Assembly: GCA_024734495.1 (NCBI GenBank)
Contig: JALMQS010000030.1
Span: 7,186,191 to 7,250,190 of the forward strand
Length of the DNA stretch: 64,000 nucleotides
Direction: 5' to 3'
Source of the DNA: Forficula auricularia
Lineage: Eukaryota > Arthropoda > Insecta > Dermaptera > Forficulidae
The notes under the pieces were generated by a model. The model had not been told where the DNA came from, did no database searches, and saw only the letters and a program-made list of their open reading frames with translations. A program made the translations under genes and the position numbers. Positions within the stretch are counted from its first letter, which is position 1, and each line of letters starts with the position of its first letter. This document shows, piece after piece, positions 52,816 to 63,194 of this stretch.

Positions 52816-54375
52816 TAGAACTTTATTTTAAATTTTTTCCAATATAACACAAGAAAAACATCAATAAAATTAAAATTTGAAACAATTTTTTACAAAATTA
52901 TTTTCTTTTTTATATAAAATATAAAAATCTAGGTAAATATGAATATTAATATAAATAAAAAACCTTTAATTACATGTATAAATATAAATTTTCTAGAATT
53001 AAATTAGAAAATAAAATTACAAATTTTAAGTCATAAACACAGATAGATTTTTATATTTATATTTATATATTAAAAAAGAAAAAATTTTGTAAAAAAAAAT
53101 TGTTTAATTTTTAATTTTATTGATGTTTTTTTTGTGTTATATTGGTATGCCTGGTTGAATTTCCGCAAGGATGGTGGAATATTGACCCGGGAATTTTAAA
53201 CTATAATTTGATTCCGTCTAATCTGTTTTTAATTAAAAGTGCAGTAGATCAATATTACAATGTAATTATTAATATTATTTACAATATTTTTATTAAATTA
53301 AACCGCGTAATAGAACCGAATATGTGCAAACGACTCCGGTTCGGTTAATATCTATTCAGTTCGGCTCGGTTGGGTTTGTACAGCTCCTTTTCGGGCTGGT
53401 TTATGTATTTCATTGAAAAATCTTTAGAACCTGGGCGCTAAATATCAAAAATATATCGACATCAAGGATTGATTGACAGAATTGTGAAAAACATCTGCAA
53501 ATTCTAGAGAGAAGCTCATTTCTGAATAGGTTAGATTTGTAAAGATCCTGAAATGGTTCAGGATTGGATGATTTGCAGAGAGGGAGGGGAGAGATAGGGC
53601 TTCACGTGTGTATGTGTTAACTTTGGCTAGACGCCCTCTTTCCTCTTCAGTTATCTCCGAGATAAGTACCCAACAGTGTCTTATTGTCAGCCTTAGTTCC
53701 AATTCTTGCCTCAGGGGGAACTTCTCTACATTCAATCGAGAACTTTTGTAATAGCAACACTTTGACCACCAAGTGCCTTTTATATCCGCGTGTGATTTTT
53801 TATTCATAGTTTATGTTTATTCATTGAATACTTCATCCTACAGAGGATAATTTTAATTAATGGGGAGAAATCTTGATACACGGGCGTTTCGCCCAATTTT
53901 TTTTTATTGAAATTGGGCTTGGAATAGGAATAATTACGGTAATTTTTTCAAATTTATTTTCCTGATTGTCATATAGATATATATATATATATATTTTTCT
54001 GAATTTAAAAATTTTATTAATAAATGAATTTACTTAAGGACCTATCATAGATTTTAGTAGAAATATTTTTATATTGCATATCAGAGAGGTTCGCCCCCTT
54101 AGGAATTGAACCCAAGCGCTAACTAGCTTGTGGGGCAATTAGCCATACCTTTAAGACTTGAATATTTTTATTATAAAATATAATATTGACATTATTGATA
54201 TTTATTTTTATTCATAATATCTTTTCATTAAAAAAAAACAAAAGATATTATATGAATTATTATTTTCATTCATATCATAATAATATATATTATTTATTCC
54301 AAATCAAGTAATATAAAATTGTAATAGGGGATTTCATTTTTTTTATTTATTTATTTATTATATTTTCATTTATTT
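52816..54375. other. Stretch without recognisable gene
   Basis: The 120-codon minus frame at 53445-53807 and the plus frame at 53142-53348 lack family resemblance. At 54045-54135 TTTTAGTAGAAATATTTTTA and GGTTCGCCCCCTTAGG link to the B-box hairpin family (26125, 31760). Confidence 0.4.
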
Positions 54376-54383
54376 TTTTTTAC

Positions 54384-54545
54384 TAATAAATTGAAAGTTT
54401 TCTTTTTTGCCGAGAGTAGTAGAATTTTTATAAATTGAAAGAGACAATAAAAAAGCGTGTGCGTCTTCTTCTGGAAAAATAAATTTTTAATTTATTTATA
54501 ACGAGACTTTAGTTTCGAGTGCTTTGTCCTTTTTATCAATATATT
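54384..54545. repeat. Family-B left arm, decayed core
   Basis: ATTGAAAGTTTTCTTTTTTG, CCGAGAGTAGTAGAATTTTT, then GTCTTCTTCTGG, ACGAGACTTTAGTTTCGAGT, TTTATCAATATA. The core (54501-54545, minus) has several substitutions. Confidence 0.6.
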
Positions 54546-54576
54546 AAATATAATAGTGAATTTCCGATTTTTTTTA

Positions 54577-54830
54577 TTATAAGATTGGAGTAATTTTTGG
54601 AGACGGACTGATTACTACATTATAATTCTGCTGAGAATAAAATACAATATATTATAGTTGAAATAACTGAAAGAGGAGTTAGAGGGGAATGTCACATTGG
54701 ATTTCCTTCACTGACTTTTCAAAACCCCGAAGAAGGAGGGAATAGCCTCCGAAACGTCGGTTTTATGAATAAAAAAATAGTGTAAAATTATCTTCTTCTT
54801 TGTTTGGACTGTCCCATTGATATCCACTTT
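54577..54830. repeat. Family E element, right arm intact
   Basis: Starts AAGATTGGAGTAATTTTTGG and GACGGACTGAT, as upstream of the 5.2-kb copy, and keeps the right arm to TTGATATCCACTT; the left arm core is replaced by other text. Confidence 0.65.
54721..54764 (+). ncRNA. Hammerhead-ribozyme-like motif (family E, copy 2)
   Basis: Identical to 5317-5360 through the core: AAAACC, CCGAAGAA, GGAGG/CCTCC, GAAACGTC, GGTTTT. Helix I is six perfect pairs. Confidence 0.5.
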
Positions 54831-54854
54831 TTTTATTATATTTTCAATTATTTA

Positions 54855-55330
54855 TTTATTAAATTGAAAGTTTTTTTGCTGAGAGTAGCAGAATTTTTAT
54901 AAATTAAAAGAGACAATAAACTAAGTGTGTGTTTTCTGCTGGAAAAATAATTTTTTTTTTTTTTATAAATTTTATTAAACCAATTATTTTACATTAATTA
55001 ATGTATACATTGTATTTTTGCTTCGATTCCGGAGATTACTTCTCCACCATCGAGTGTCCTTATTCATCTTTAGTCCTTTTTTTAATAAGAGGAAAAATCT
55101 AATTAGATAAAAAAACCTCTTTTCCGATAATTATTTCAATTCCATTATTCCCCAATCAAGTCGATTGGTTAATCCATCCAACCACCACAATCTTTTTCAT
55201 CCTGGAAAAATAAATTTTTAATTAATTTATTTTTTTTATTTTAATTTTATTTTTTTCGATATACGAGAGTTATCCCAGTTATATTTTATAACGAGTTTAA
55301 TAGTTTCGAGTGCTTTGTCCTCTTCACCGG
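54855..55330. repeat. Family-B left arm split by a retroposon
   Basis: ATTGAAAGTTTTTTTGCTGA, GTGTGTTTTCTGCTGGAAA runs to 54951, and AAATAAATTTTTAATTAATT to ATAGTTTCGAGTGCTTTGTC resumes at 55202. The gap is exactly the retroposon at 54952-55201. Confidence 0.65.
54952..55201 (-). mobile_element. Retroposon (250 bp) with 12-bp target duplication, copy 2
   Basis: CTGGAAAAATAA flanks it at 54940-54951 and 55202-55213. Shares TACATTAATTAATGTATACA, CGATTCCGGAGATTACTTC, TCCACCATCGAGTGTCC and CCAATCAAGTCGATTGGTTA with copy 1 at 41227-41475; only the 5' ends differ. Confidence 0.75.
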
Positions 55331-56277
55331 AATTAATTAATTAATATTTGTTAGGAATTATTATTATAATAATAAATTTATTGACGTTTTTGTGATATAA
55401 TAAAAATTATATATATAAGACAATCGGGTTGATTTGTTGGAAATAATTTCAAAAAATTATAATATCTACACGGGGATTACATCAAGATTAGTGTTTTTTT
55501 TTTTGTGATTTTCTTGACTTTTTTTAACCGTTTATGGATTTTTTATTAAATCTTAATACACATGGATCATCAATGAACAAACTACAGACATTAAATTGGG
55601 AACATCAATCCAAAGGTAATTTTTTTTTATTTTATATATATTGAATTGTCATATAATATGTACAAGGTTATTATATTTTTTATTTGGTGCTGATTGGTAA
55701 ATACCCCCCCCCCCATGTATCATCAAAATATTTATTTATTGATAAGTGATGGAAAGGCAGCCCAAGAATAGTGTAAAATAAGCTGACGTGTTCTGATGTG
55801 GCCATCCACTTTACTTTACCATACAACCTGGCCCCTAAAATTATTTATAATCATGTAGGGAGGGGGTTAGATTTTGCATTTTTATACTTCTGGGGTCCCA
55901 CTGATTTTGTATACAAAATTTGGTTGAGTTTGGTAAATGGCCAAGATTTTCATTTTTTGACCCCTTCCCCCCTCTAGCCCCCTTAATTTTGGGTCGATAT
56001 CCACCAAAATCTAATCAGCTCTTAATCTCAATGGACCAAAACTACATGTGAAATTTGGTTTTTGAGCTACCTCGTCAACAAAAATTTGGTAACGCACGTA
56101 CTAATTAGTAAACACTTTAAAAATGATATTTTAAGAGGGCGTTATTTCTCTAATTGGCTAAAGAGATCAAATGGAGGTCAGTGATTGGCCCTGCTTAAGC
56201 AATGTGTTAAAGAAATAAGTGGGAGTCTAAAAATAATTTAAAATCTAAAATCCCCTTTCTTGCTTTGCAACTGGTTA
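55331..56277. other. Stretch without recognisable gene
   Basis: TTTATTGATAAGTGATGGAA at 55735 is a scrap of the outer part of the 58.3-kb family-E palindrome. The rest is unassigned. Confidence 0.4.
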
Positions 56278-56285
56278 ATTAATAT

Positions 56286-57212
56286 CGAAGGGTGAACCGC
56301 GACCTAATATGCTGTACACCTACTTCCACTTGTACTTCCAAATATTTCCAAGTACTTCCAAATATTTTCAACTAAGTCCAAATATTTTCAATAATTCCAA
56401 ATATTTTCAATTAAGTCCAAATATTTCCAACTAAGTCCAAATATTTCAACTAAGTCCAAATATTTTCAACTAAGTCCAAATATTTTCAACTAAGTCCAAA
56501 TATTTTCAACTAAGTCCAAATATTTTCAACTAAGTCCAAATATTTTCAATTAAGTCCAAAATATTTTCAACTAAGTCCAAATATTTTCAACTAAGTCCAA
56601 ATATTTTCAACTAAGTCCAAATATTTTTCAATTAAGTCCAAATATTTTCAACTAAGTCCAAATATTTTCAACTAAGTCCAAAATATTTTCAACTAAGTCC
56701 AAATATTTTCAACTAAGTCCAAATATTTTCAACTAAGTCCAAATATTTTCAACTAAGTCCAAATATTTTCAACTAAGTCCAAATATTTTCAACTAAGTCC
56801 AAATATTTTCAACTAAGTCCAAATATTTTCAACTAAGGTCCAAATATTTTCAACTAAGTCCAAATATTTTCAACTAATTCCAAATATTTTCAACTAAGTC
56901 CAAATATTTTCAACTAAGTCCAAATATTTTCAACTAAGTCCAAATATTTTCAACTAAGTCCAAATATTTTCAACTAAGTCCAAATATTTTCAACTAAGTC
57001 CAAATATTTTCAACTAAGTCCAAATATTTTCAACTAAGTCCAAATATTTTAATGTACTTCCAAATATTTCCAAGTAATTCCAAATATTTTCAAGTACTTC
57101 CAAACATTTCCAAGTACTTCCAAATATTCCCAAGCACTTCCAAATATTTCCAACTACTTCCAAATACTTTCAAAGAGATGTACACCTACTTCCAATCGCG
57201 GATCACCCCTCG
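56286..57212 (+). mobile_element. hAT-like MITE expanded by a 20-bp minisatellite, perfect 8-bp duplication
   Basis: Ends CGAAGGGTGAACCGCGA and TCGCGGATCACCCCTCG; ATTAATAT at 56278-56285 and 57213-57220. Sub-terminal text (GCTGTACACCTACTTCCA) matches the 104-bp relative at 14770-14873. The whole 0.9-kb element is therefore a short hAT-like MITE that grew internally. Confidence 0.85.
56365..57050 (+). repeat. 20-bp minisatellite, about 33 units
   Basis: Unit GTCCAAATATTTTCAACTAA, nearly invariant in the middle and grading at both edges into TTCCAAATATTTCCAAGTAC, the ancestral MITE sequence. A few units have one extra A, G or T. Confidence 0.9.
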
Positions 57213-57220
57213 ATTAATAT

Positions 57221-58155
57221 TAAGTATAATATTCTTTTTATTATTGTCAAAATTTGACCCACCGCCTTCTAAAATTTTTACGCCCTTAAATCCTTTGAAA
57301 TTTTTTGTTTTTGTTTTTCTCTCCAATGACAATAATCGGACGTTGTGGGTGGCTCCAGTCTCGTTAATGCTCATCATTTTCCATTTCCTCCCCTATTCTG
57401 GACCACTTTTCTTCTCTTCGGTCTTTTCTTCTTCGTTTAAGTAAAAAGCACCACCCTCACAAGGGACCTTCCTTCTTTCTTTTCTGGACACAATCTGTCA
57501 GGTTTATCTTTTTTCCCTGCATAAAAAGATTTTTAGGCAATTTTCTATTCTTCTATTGTGTAATTGTGTTCCCTTTTTCTCCATTCTTACACATTCCGCC
57601 TAATGATGCAATCTAATCAGAAAATCTGACAATTAACAACCAACCAGTGAAAATTTATTATTATTATTTTCATTTTATTTACACGATTAATAGCAATTTT
57701 TCATAATTCATATTGCTAAATGGAAATTGCAGATACGCCAACTGGTGGTGAAAGTTTGAACTAGCTTATTGTGGTCTTTTGACAGCCAATTTATTTATCT
57801 TAATAAAAAAACTGCATATAATATCTAATAAAATTTTAATATTCTTTAATTATCCATATGACATTTGTGACAGCGACCCGATTGCGTTAGTTTCAATTTC
57901 TACCACATGGCACCACCACCGTACTTAGCATTTACCAATATAAAGCAGTGGAAATCTTGTTTACGTGAAAAATAACGTTTCAGAGTAGAAAATATGGTTT
58001 TTGATTAATGTATGTGTTTATGTGTTCTTATGTATTTATTATTAGTTGGATGATTAGGCCGTTAAACTGATATTAATAAAATTTTGAAATACATAGCTTT
58101 TGACTATAAATACGCAAGGGATAGTTTTGATTTTTAATTTTTGTTTTCTTTCTCA
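57221..58155. other. Spacer without recognisable gene
   Basis: Moderately GC-rich at 57240-57480; no exon signature. Confidence 0.4.
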
Positions 58156-58159
58156 TATA

Positions 58160-58735
58160 TCTATACCATTATTATAATTGGCTTGCCCGATGACGTCGAC
58201 GTTGATTTTTTTTAATTTTAAACCCACTAATAGTTCATGACAAATAAAATGTATTAATATATTAGAAGAAATTTTCTTTTTGGAGAGAGACGGCCTGGTA
58301 GCAATTTTATTTGATAAGTGATGGAAGGCAGCTAGAATAAAAATAAATTTATTGGAGATTCATTTTTTCTCTTACTCAAAAATCAACGTTTCGTAGGATT
58401 TCCCTCCTTCTTCAGGGTTTAAAACCCCTCACTGGGCCTTTTTAAACCCCGAGGAAACGTTTCGTAGGATTTTCCTCCTTCTTCAAGGTTTAAAACACTC
58501 TCAATGGCCTCTTTTAAACCCCGAGGAAGGAGATAAAATCCTTCTAAACGTTGGTTTTTGAGTGAGAGAAAAAAATGACTGTACAATAAATTTATTTTAT
58601 TCTAGAGAATTTCTTTTTCTTGGGTTGCCTTATCTCACTTATCAAATAAAATTATTTAACATAAGCAAATATTATAAAGTATTATTTTTAAACTCACTAC
58701 GGAGTCCAGGGGGGAGTATAACATTCCTCTCCTGT
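58160..58735 (+). mobile_element. Helitron-like element split by a family-E palindrome
   Basis: Starts TCTATACCATTATTATAATT, then CCCACTAATAGTTCATGACA up to about 58262; text resembling the 3' part (AAACTCACTACGGAGTCCAG) reappears at 58688-58715 beyond the palindrome. The 3' terminus is not clear. Confidence 0.45.
58301..58654. repeat. Fold-back element, family E-like, rearranged
   Basis: Outer arms TTTTATTTGATAAGTGATGG / mirror at 58635-58654. Contains three core-like segments: minus 58385-58420 and 58454-58490, plus 58514-58557. Part of the centre is tandemly duplicated (CCGAGGAAACGTTTCGTAGG junction). Helix I (AAACC/GGTTT) is kept in the plus copy. Confidence 0.65.
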
Positions 58736-58799
58736 GTTATTATTTTTTTAAGAATAGTTTATTCCATTATTATTTCACAAAAACTGTTTTAACATGTTG

Positions 58800-59530
58800 A
58801 TTTTGATTCGATAGAAAGTCGTACATACGGCGTCTCATCGAAATTAAATTTACACTAAAAATCGTCTAAAATGCATTTAATATTCGTCCCTTGTTGGGTA
58901 CCAACTTGTTTTTCATCTCTCTCTCTCTCTCTATCTTAGAAATTAAGCATTTCTAAAGCGGTTGAATGAGTTATTTAGTGTCTGGTGGATGGAAATCTTC
59001 ATTTTGCAAGGGGCACCGACCATCCCCATTCATCCCACCCTCTAAACTACCTATTTTCTTATTCTCACATCTGCCTCATCACTGCGCTCTTCCCCTTTAT
59101 ATTCTACACCCCTCATCCATTCCAATACACCTTCCCCCTGGTTAGTTCTCTCAATGGTCAATAAAGAAAGGACCCCTGGTCAAACTTGTCCTCACGAATA
59201 ATAAGATCCCATTCAATGAATGGGTCACCGTCTCACGGATGGTGATCTCCCCCCCCCCCCCCCACACACCTGGGAAGAAAAATAAATTCATTTGAAACTA
59301 GAGTGGACAGGAAAAAAATAATAATAATGACTATAGGGTGCAATTTTCACATAATATATAAAAGAAACGGATACGAAACCCTCATGAAAATAATTAATTG
59401 CTTATAGAAAGGGGACCCGGTATAAAGTATTCTATTCGTATCATTTATTAAAATTTTTTTTTTTATTATTATTATATTAAGAAAGAAAAGGCTGGGAATA
59501 TAATAAATAATTAATATCTTCTAGTATCAG
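58800..59530. other. Spacer with pyrimidine-rich, possibly single-copy sequence
   Basis: 58980-59260 is relatively GC-rich (CCCCATTCATCCCACC, CCTTCCCCCTGG, a 14-C run near 59252) with CTCTCTCTCTCTCTC at 58918. No gene recognised; a regulatory role is possible but unsupported. Confidence 0.35.
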
Positions 59531-59534
59531 TAGC

Positions 59535-59665
59535 TGTTGAAGCTTTTAGTTTTGTGATTAATTTAAATTAAAATCACACATAATTAATTATAATTATTTA
59601 TTGAACACGAATAAATAATACAATAAAACTACGACGTTTCGATCTACTAATTCTGCGATCGTTCT
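59535..59665 (-). repeat. Left arm of fold-back family A
   Basis: GTTGAAGCTTTTAGTTTTGT, AAAATCACACATAATTAA, ACACGAATAAATAATACAAT, ACGACGTTTCGATCTACTAA. Right arm missing. Confidence 0.7.
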
Positions 59666-59716
59666 CTGGTTTTTTGAGTGGCTGTACTCGCAGTTTATAA
59701 ACTATATATCTGTGCC

Positions 59717-59938
59717 AGGAATCGGATTAGCCGAGAGCTTAAAGACACTAGCCTTCTAAGCAGGAGTCCCGGGTTCGAGTCCGAGTCCCTGCATTGATAT
59801 TTGACCGGCTATAATCTGATTCCTAGTTACCAATCCGTCTGGCAAGCGTGGTGACTTAATGCCAACCCCTTCCATTTGATGGAAGAGGCCTATATTCAGC
59901 AGTGGATTGTCGCTATCGACAGGCTGATGATGATGATG
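59717..59938 (+). mobile_element. tRNA-derived SINE with RTE-type GAT tail and 11-bp target duplication
   Basis: ATATCTGTGCC flanks it at 59706-59716 and 59939-59949. Head: GGATTAGCCGAGAGCTTAAA (A box) and CCCGGGTTCGAGTCC (B box). Tail: GAAGAGGCCTATATTCAGCA, GTGGATTG and GATGATGATGATGAT, typical of RTE-mobilised insect retroposons. All ends are intact, so this is a full-length copy. Confidence 0.85.
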
Positions 59939-60069
59939 ATATCTGTGCCTTGGTTCTAAAAGGGCCAAAATTGGTGTTTTTGAGCTAAAAACACATTAGA
60001 GTGAAAATTTGATCATCTGTTTATTGTAAAAATGGCCAAAAAATGGTTTACAACAAAGGAAATACACTT

Positions 60070-60440
60070 TTATGTGAGTGGGTGCAAAATTAAAACTCTC
60101 CTATCTTGATCAATTTTTTTTTACAGTTATTCTTTTTTACTTTAAGAAACTATTCCTGTAAAAATCAACTATCAAAATTGACTTTATGGGGGCGAAGGGG
60201 GGGGGTGCAAATTATAGAAATTTTTAACTTTTTAGTACATTTACTCTTTAGAAAACTATGGATGATTTATTCGCAAATATCTAAAAAATAATTTCAAGAT
60301 TTTTTGTAATCCGACCCCCCCCCCTCAACTATCATAAAATGTAAAAAATAATTTCAACCTCCCAAAATGTGAGTGGGAAAAAAATTAATTAAAAAATTAA
60401 GAGCTGTAGAGCGTGCCGAAGGCACGCCTGGAGCATCTCG
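60070..60440 (+). repeat. Repeat with CTAAAAAATAATTTCAAG / ATCCGACCCCCCCCC, copy 2
   Basis: Partner of 51060-51720. Ends with GAGCTGTAGAGCGTGCCGAA and a perfect GCGTGCC/GGCACGC hairpin at 60412-60428, reminiscent of a Helitron 3' hairpin although no CTRR follows at once. Confidence 0.5.
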
Positions 60441-61020
60441 TATATCTATATTTTCACTATACTTGGGCTGCCTTTTCATCACTTCTCAATTAAAATTTTT
60501 TAATTTCAAATTTTGTGCAAAAAAGTATTTTTTTTTTATTTTTAATTTACTATATATTCTAACACCTTGGGGGATATTTTTTCTTTTATTAACAGACATA
60601 GCATATACCAAGGTGCCCCACTCGGATTACTTTTTTTCTCTCTCTCTCTATTTGGGTGGTTATCTCACTCTCTCTCTCTCACCTCTCTTTCAAGTAGCAA
60701 GAGCAAGCGTTTGTTGACTTTTGTCAGCCGTCCCCCCTCTCTATCGACATGTGCGTTATCTTCTATTTTGATGATTGACCGGATGTGTTGTTGATAAAGA
60801 CGAAAAGAGAGCGAGAGCTAGAATTGATAAAAAAAAAGAAAGAAAGAAAAGAAATAAAGGTGGCTATTCTTTTGGAATTTTCTAGCTAAATCAAATATTT
60901 TCTTTTTCTTTCATATCTTATCCTCAAGTATTACGTCTTGGGGGGTTGGAATATCTTGAGGGGACAAAGAACTAACTAATCATTCCTTCAAAGGTAAGTA
61001 TATAAAATTTTTAAAATAGT
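60441..61020. other. Spacer with TC-rich microsatellite
   Basis: CTCTCTCTCT runs at 60638-60690. Open frames at 60373-60717 and 60567-60794 overlap simple sequence and are not considered genes. Confidence 0.4.
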
Positions 61021-61025
61021 TTTGG

Positions 61026-61330
61026 GATTGAAAGTTGAAATTTTGTTAAAATCACACCATAATTAATTTTAATTATTTATTGAACACGATTAAATTAATA
61101 CAATAAAACTACGACGTTTCGGTCGACTTTTTCTGCGATCGTTCGAGTGAGTGAGTGTTCAAACTTGAGAACGATCGCGATCGAAATTAAGTCGATCGAA
61201 ACGTCGTAGTTTTATTGTATTAATTTAATCGTGTTCAATAAATAATTAAAATTAATTATGGTGTGATTTTAACAAAGTTTCAACTCTAAATCAAATCAAT
61301 CACAAAAATAAAAGCTTCAACAGCTTCATT
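61026..61330. repeat. Fold-back element, family A, complete, arms almost identical
   Basis: Left and right arms agree over more than 70 bp, including three changes from the family norm: CACACCATAATT, AATTAATTTTAATTA and ACGATTAAATTAAT. Right core at 61162-61208 (ACTTGAGAACGATCGC ... GTCGATCGAAACGTCGTA). Confidence 0.8.
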
Positions 61331-61402
61331 TACTAAAAAACTTCATTTATTTCAAAAAATATAAATACTGTTGAAACTTAATAAATAAAAAAAATGTAGG
61401 TA

Positions 61403-61770
61403 TTAGGTTCACAAATAGGTTTTGAGGGATTTACAAAAGATGGCGTAACTAGCATTAAATCGCATCGGATCATCTTGTAACTATATTCATGTTAAAAGCG
61501 TCATCATTTCCCTATAAAAATCAGTATCTATCATTTCGCTGAAGTGTAAGCAACATACTTTCTTTGTGCTCTAACCTTGTCAACCTTTGAGCCAATCATG
61601 AGGGAAGCGCTGCCTTTTTGTTTTCATTTGAAAAAAAGTGCAGCTGATGTACATCGATTTCTGTGTGAAACATATGGGGAACATGCTCCATCAATAAAAA
61701 CATGCGAGTACTGGTTCCGGCGTTTTAAAAGTGGCGATTTTGACACCAGCGTCAAAGAACTATCAATTAT
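61403..61770 (+). pseudogene. mariner-family transposase fragment with 5' terminal repeat
   Basis: TTAGGTTCACAAATAGG at 61403, preceded by TA, fits a mariner 5' end. The frame from 61577 gives STFEPIMREALPFCFHLKKS, then VHRFLCETYGEHAPS and CEYWFRRFKSGDFDT, the first helix-turn-helix of mariner transposases, ending in the ...WFRRFKSGDFD signature. The expected ATG is TTG at 61577; the next in-frame ATG is 61598. After SVKE (about 61757) similarity stops, so the second HTH and the whole D,D34D catalytic domain are missing. Dead internal-deletion or truncation product. Confidence 0.75.
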
Positions 61771-61851
61771 AAAAGCCCATTCTATAGTGAACAACGTAGA
61801 AGTATTATTTTTAGAGACGTCAATATTAGTCCTAATATCTCTAGAATTTAT

Positions 61852-62125
61852 GAATCATTAACATCAAATCAGTGTTTTGATTAGTTCTTTGAAGTGTCTT
61901 AAAAATTATGATAAAAAAATATAAATTAAATAAAATTGGCGAAACGTTGCGCAAATCAAATGTGAATTCTTTGATTTTAATATTAATTTCTTTTTCAAAT
62001 ACCTGCAAATGTACCTACTTCATTTATATTTTTTATATCATAATTTTTAAGCCATTTTTGTGAGACATTTCAAAGAACTAATCAAAACACTGATTTTTTC
62101 TACAAGTTAATGATTCATGATCAAG
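61852..62125. repeat. Fold-back element adjoining the mariner fragment
   Basis: Arms ATGAATCATTAAC, AATCAGTGTTTTGATTAGTT, CTTTGAA(G/A)TGTCT and TTAAAAATTATGATA mirrored, with two short insertions in the right arm. The loop holds GGCGAAACGTTGCGC but no CTGANGA. Confidence 0.65.
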
Positions 62126-62910
62126 GCTTATTAAATAATATGGGCGTGATTAAGCTCAATAAAAAAAATATAATTCGAAAATATGGCCTACAATATTGAG
62201 TTATTTCGAAAAATTAAACAAAAACACATGCTCATATTTTAAATAATTCTACATAGATATAATTATGATAAAATAAAAATTTCTAATACGTTTATTTTAT
62301 TGTATGAATAGTATATTTGAGGGTAGGTGCGTTTGTTTCCACCCCCAACCCCCTCCCCTACTATTAGGCATCCACCCTCACTTCCCTTCGGTTGATCGTC
62401 ACCGGATGCTCTCTAAACACCCTCCTCTATTCATGATTCAATCGTAAATAATAAATAATTAGAAAGTTTTTGTATTTTTCCGTTATTTGATCGTAGATAT
62501 TATAATATAAATCATATACACATGTATATTTTTATATATTTTCAAAAATAAATATCATGAACTTAGTGAAAAGTAATGTTTCAAAATTTATTAGTGTTGT
62601 TAAAAATACACTGATTTTTGCACCAATTACGTTTTGTTCATTGCAGGATAATACATTTTTAGTCCGCGAATTATTTACATTATACATTCGCTATATGACA
62701 ATTTGAAAATTTTATCAAATAAATATACAATGATACTTTGTGTACAAGTACTAGTATTTAATGTATTTAAAAATATTTCAAAGTGAGTATATTTTTTTTA
62801 ATGGGAGCCCCTGTGATATAGGCAACTAAATTAGCAGATCAGTTAAGGGTATGCCTACCCTGCAAAAAAAGGCGTAAGCCATTTCCCATTTTTCCACACC
62901 GTACAACCGA
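62126..62910. other. AT-rich spacer, no gene recognised
   Basis: A C-rich patch at 62335-62420 is the only compositional exception. Confidence 0.4.
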
Positions 62911-62914
62911 TTGA

Positions 62915-63130
62915 AATAAAATTATACATTTTTATTGAGACAACCACCTGTGAATCATTATTTCAATTAACAAAAAACCAATCAAAAACAACTTAGCCGA
63001 AGATGAGACCGTGACAGAATTGTCAATCCAAAAGCCCCCTAGCCCGTGAATTTTTCATCCAAATTGTTAGAGCCGTTTTCGAGATTATAAATATATACAA
63101 GAATTGCTCGGTTAATATAATAAGATAAGA
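62915..63130 (+). repeat. Dispersed repeat of the GATGAGACCGTGACAGA family, copy 2
   Basis: GAGACAACCACCTGTGAATC, CAAAAACAACTTAGCCGAAG, TTAGAGCCGTTTTCGAGA, AATTGCTCGGTTAATATAAT, ending in a GATAA repeat. Partner of 41590-41815. Confidence 0.6.
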
Positions 63131-63194
63131 TAAGATTATTATTATAATTTGAAAGTTTATATTGAGAAAATAAGGACAAGTTTTTTATGTGTGA

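Noticed and set aside
53445..53807. 120-codon minus-strand frame as a gene
   Set aside because: No recognisable domain, no splice or promoter context, AT-rich surroundings.
57052..57444. 130-codon frame beginning in the 20-bp minisatellite
   Set aside because: Its first half is the minisatellite translated and its second half is unrelated spacer.
59756..59968. 70-codon minus frame across the 59.7-kb SINE
   Set aside because: It is the translated SINE (GAT tail read as His repeats), not a gene.
7464..61208. CGATCG...CGATCG palindromes as transcription-factor operators
   Set aside because: They occur only inside family-A mobile arms at a fixed place and are better explained as helix II of a hammerhead-like motif.
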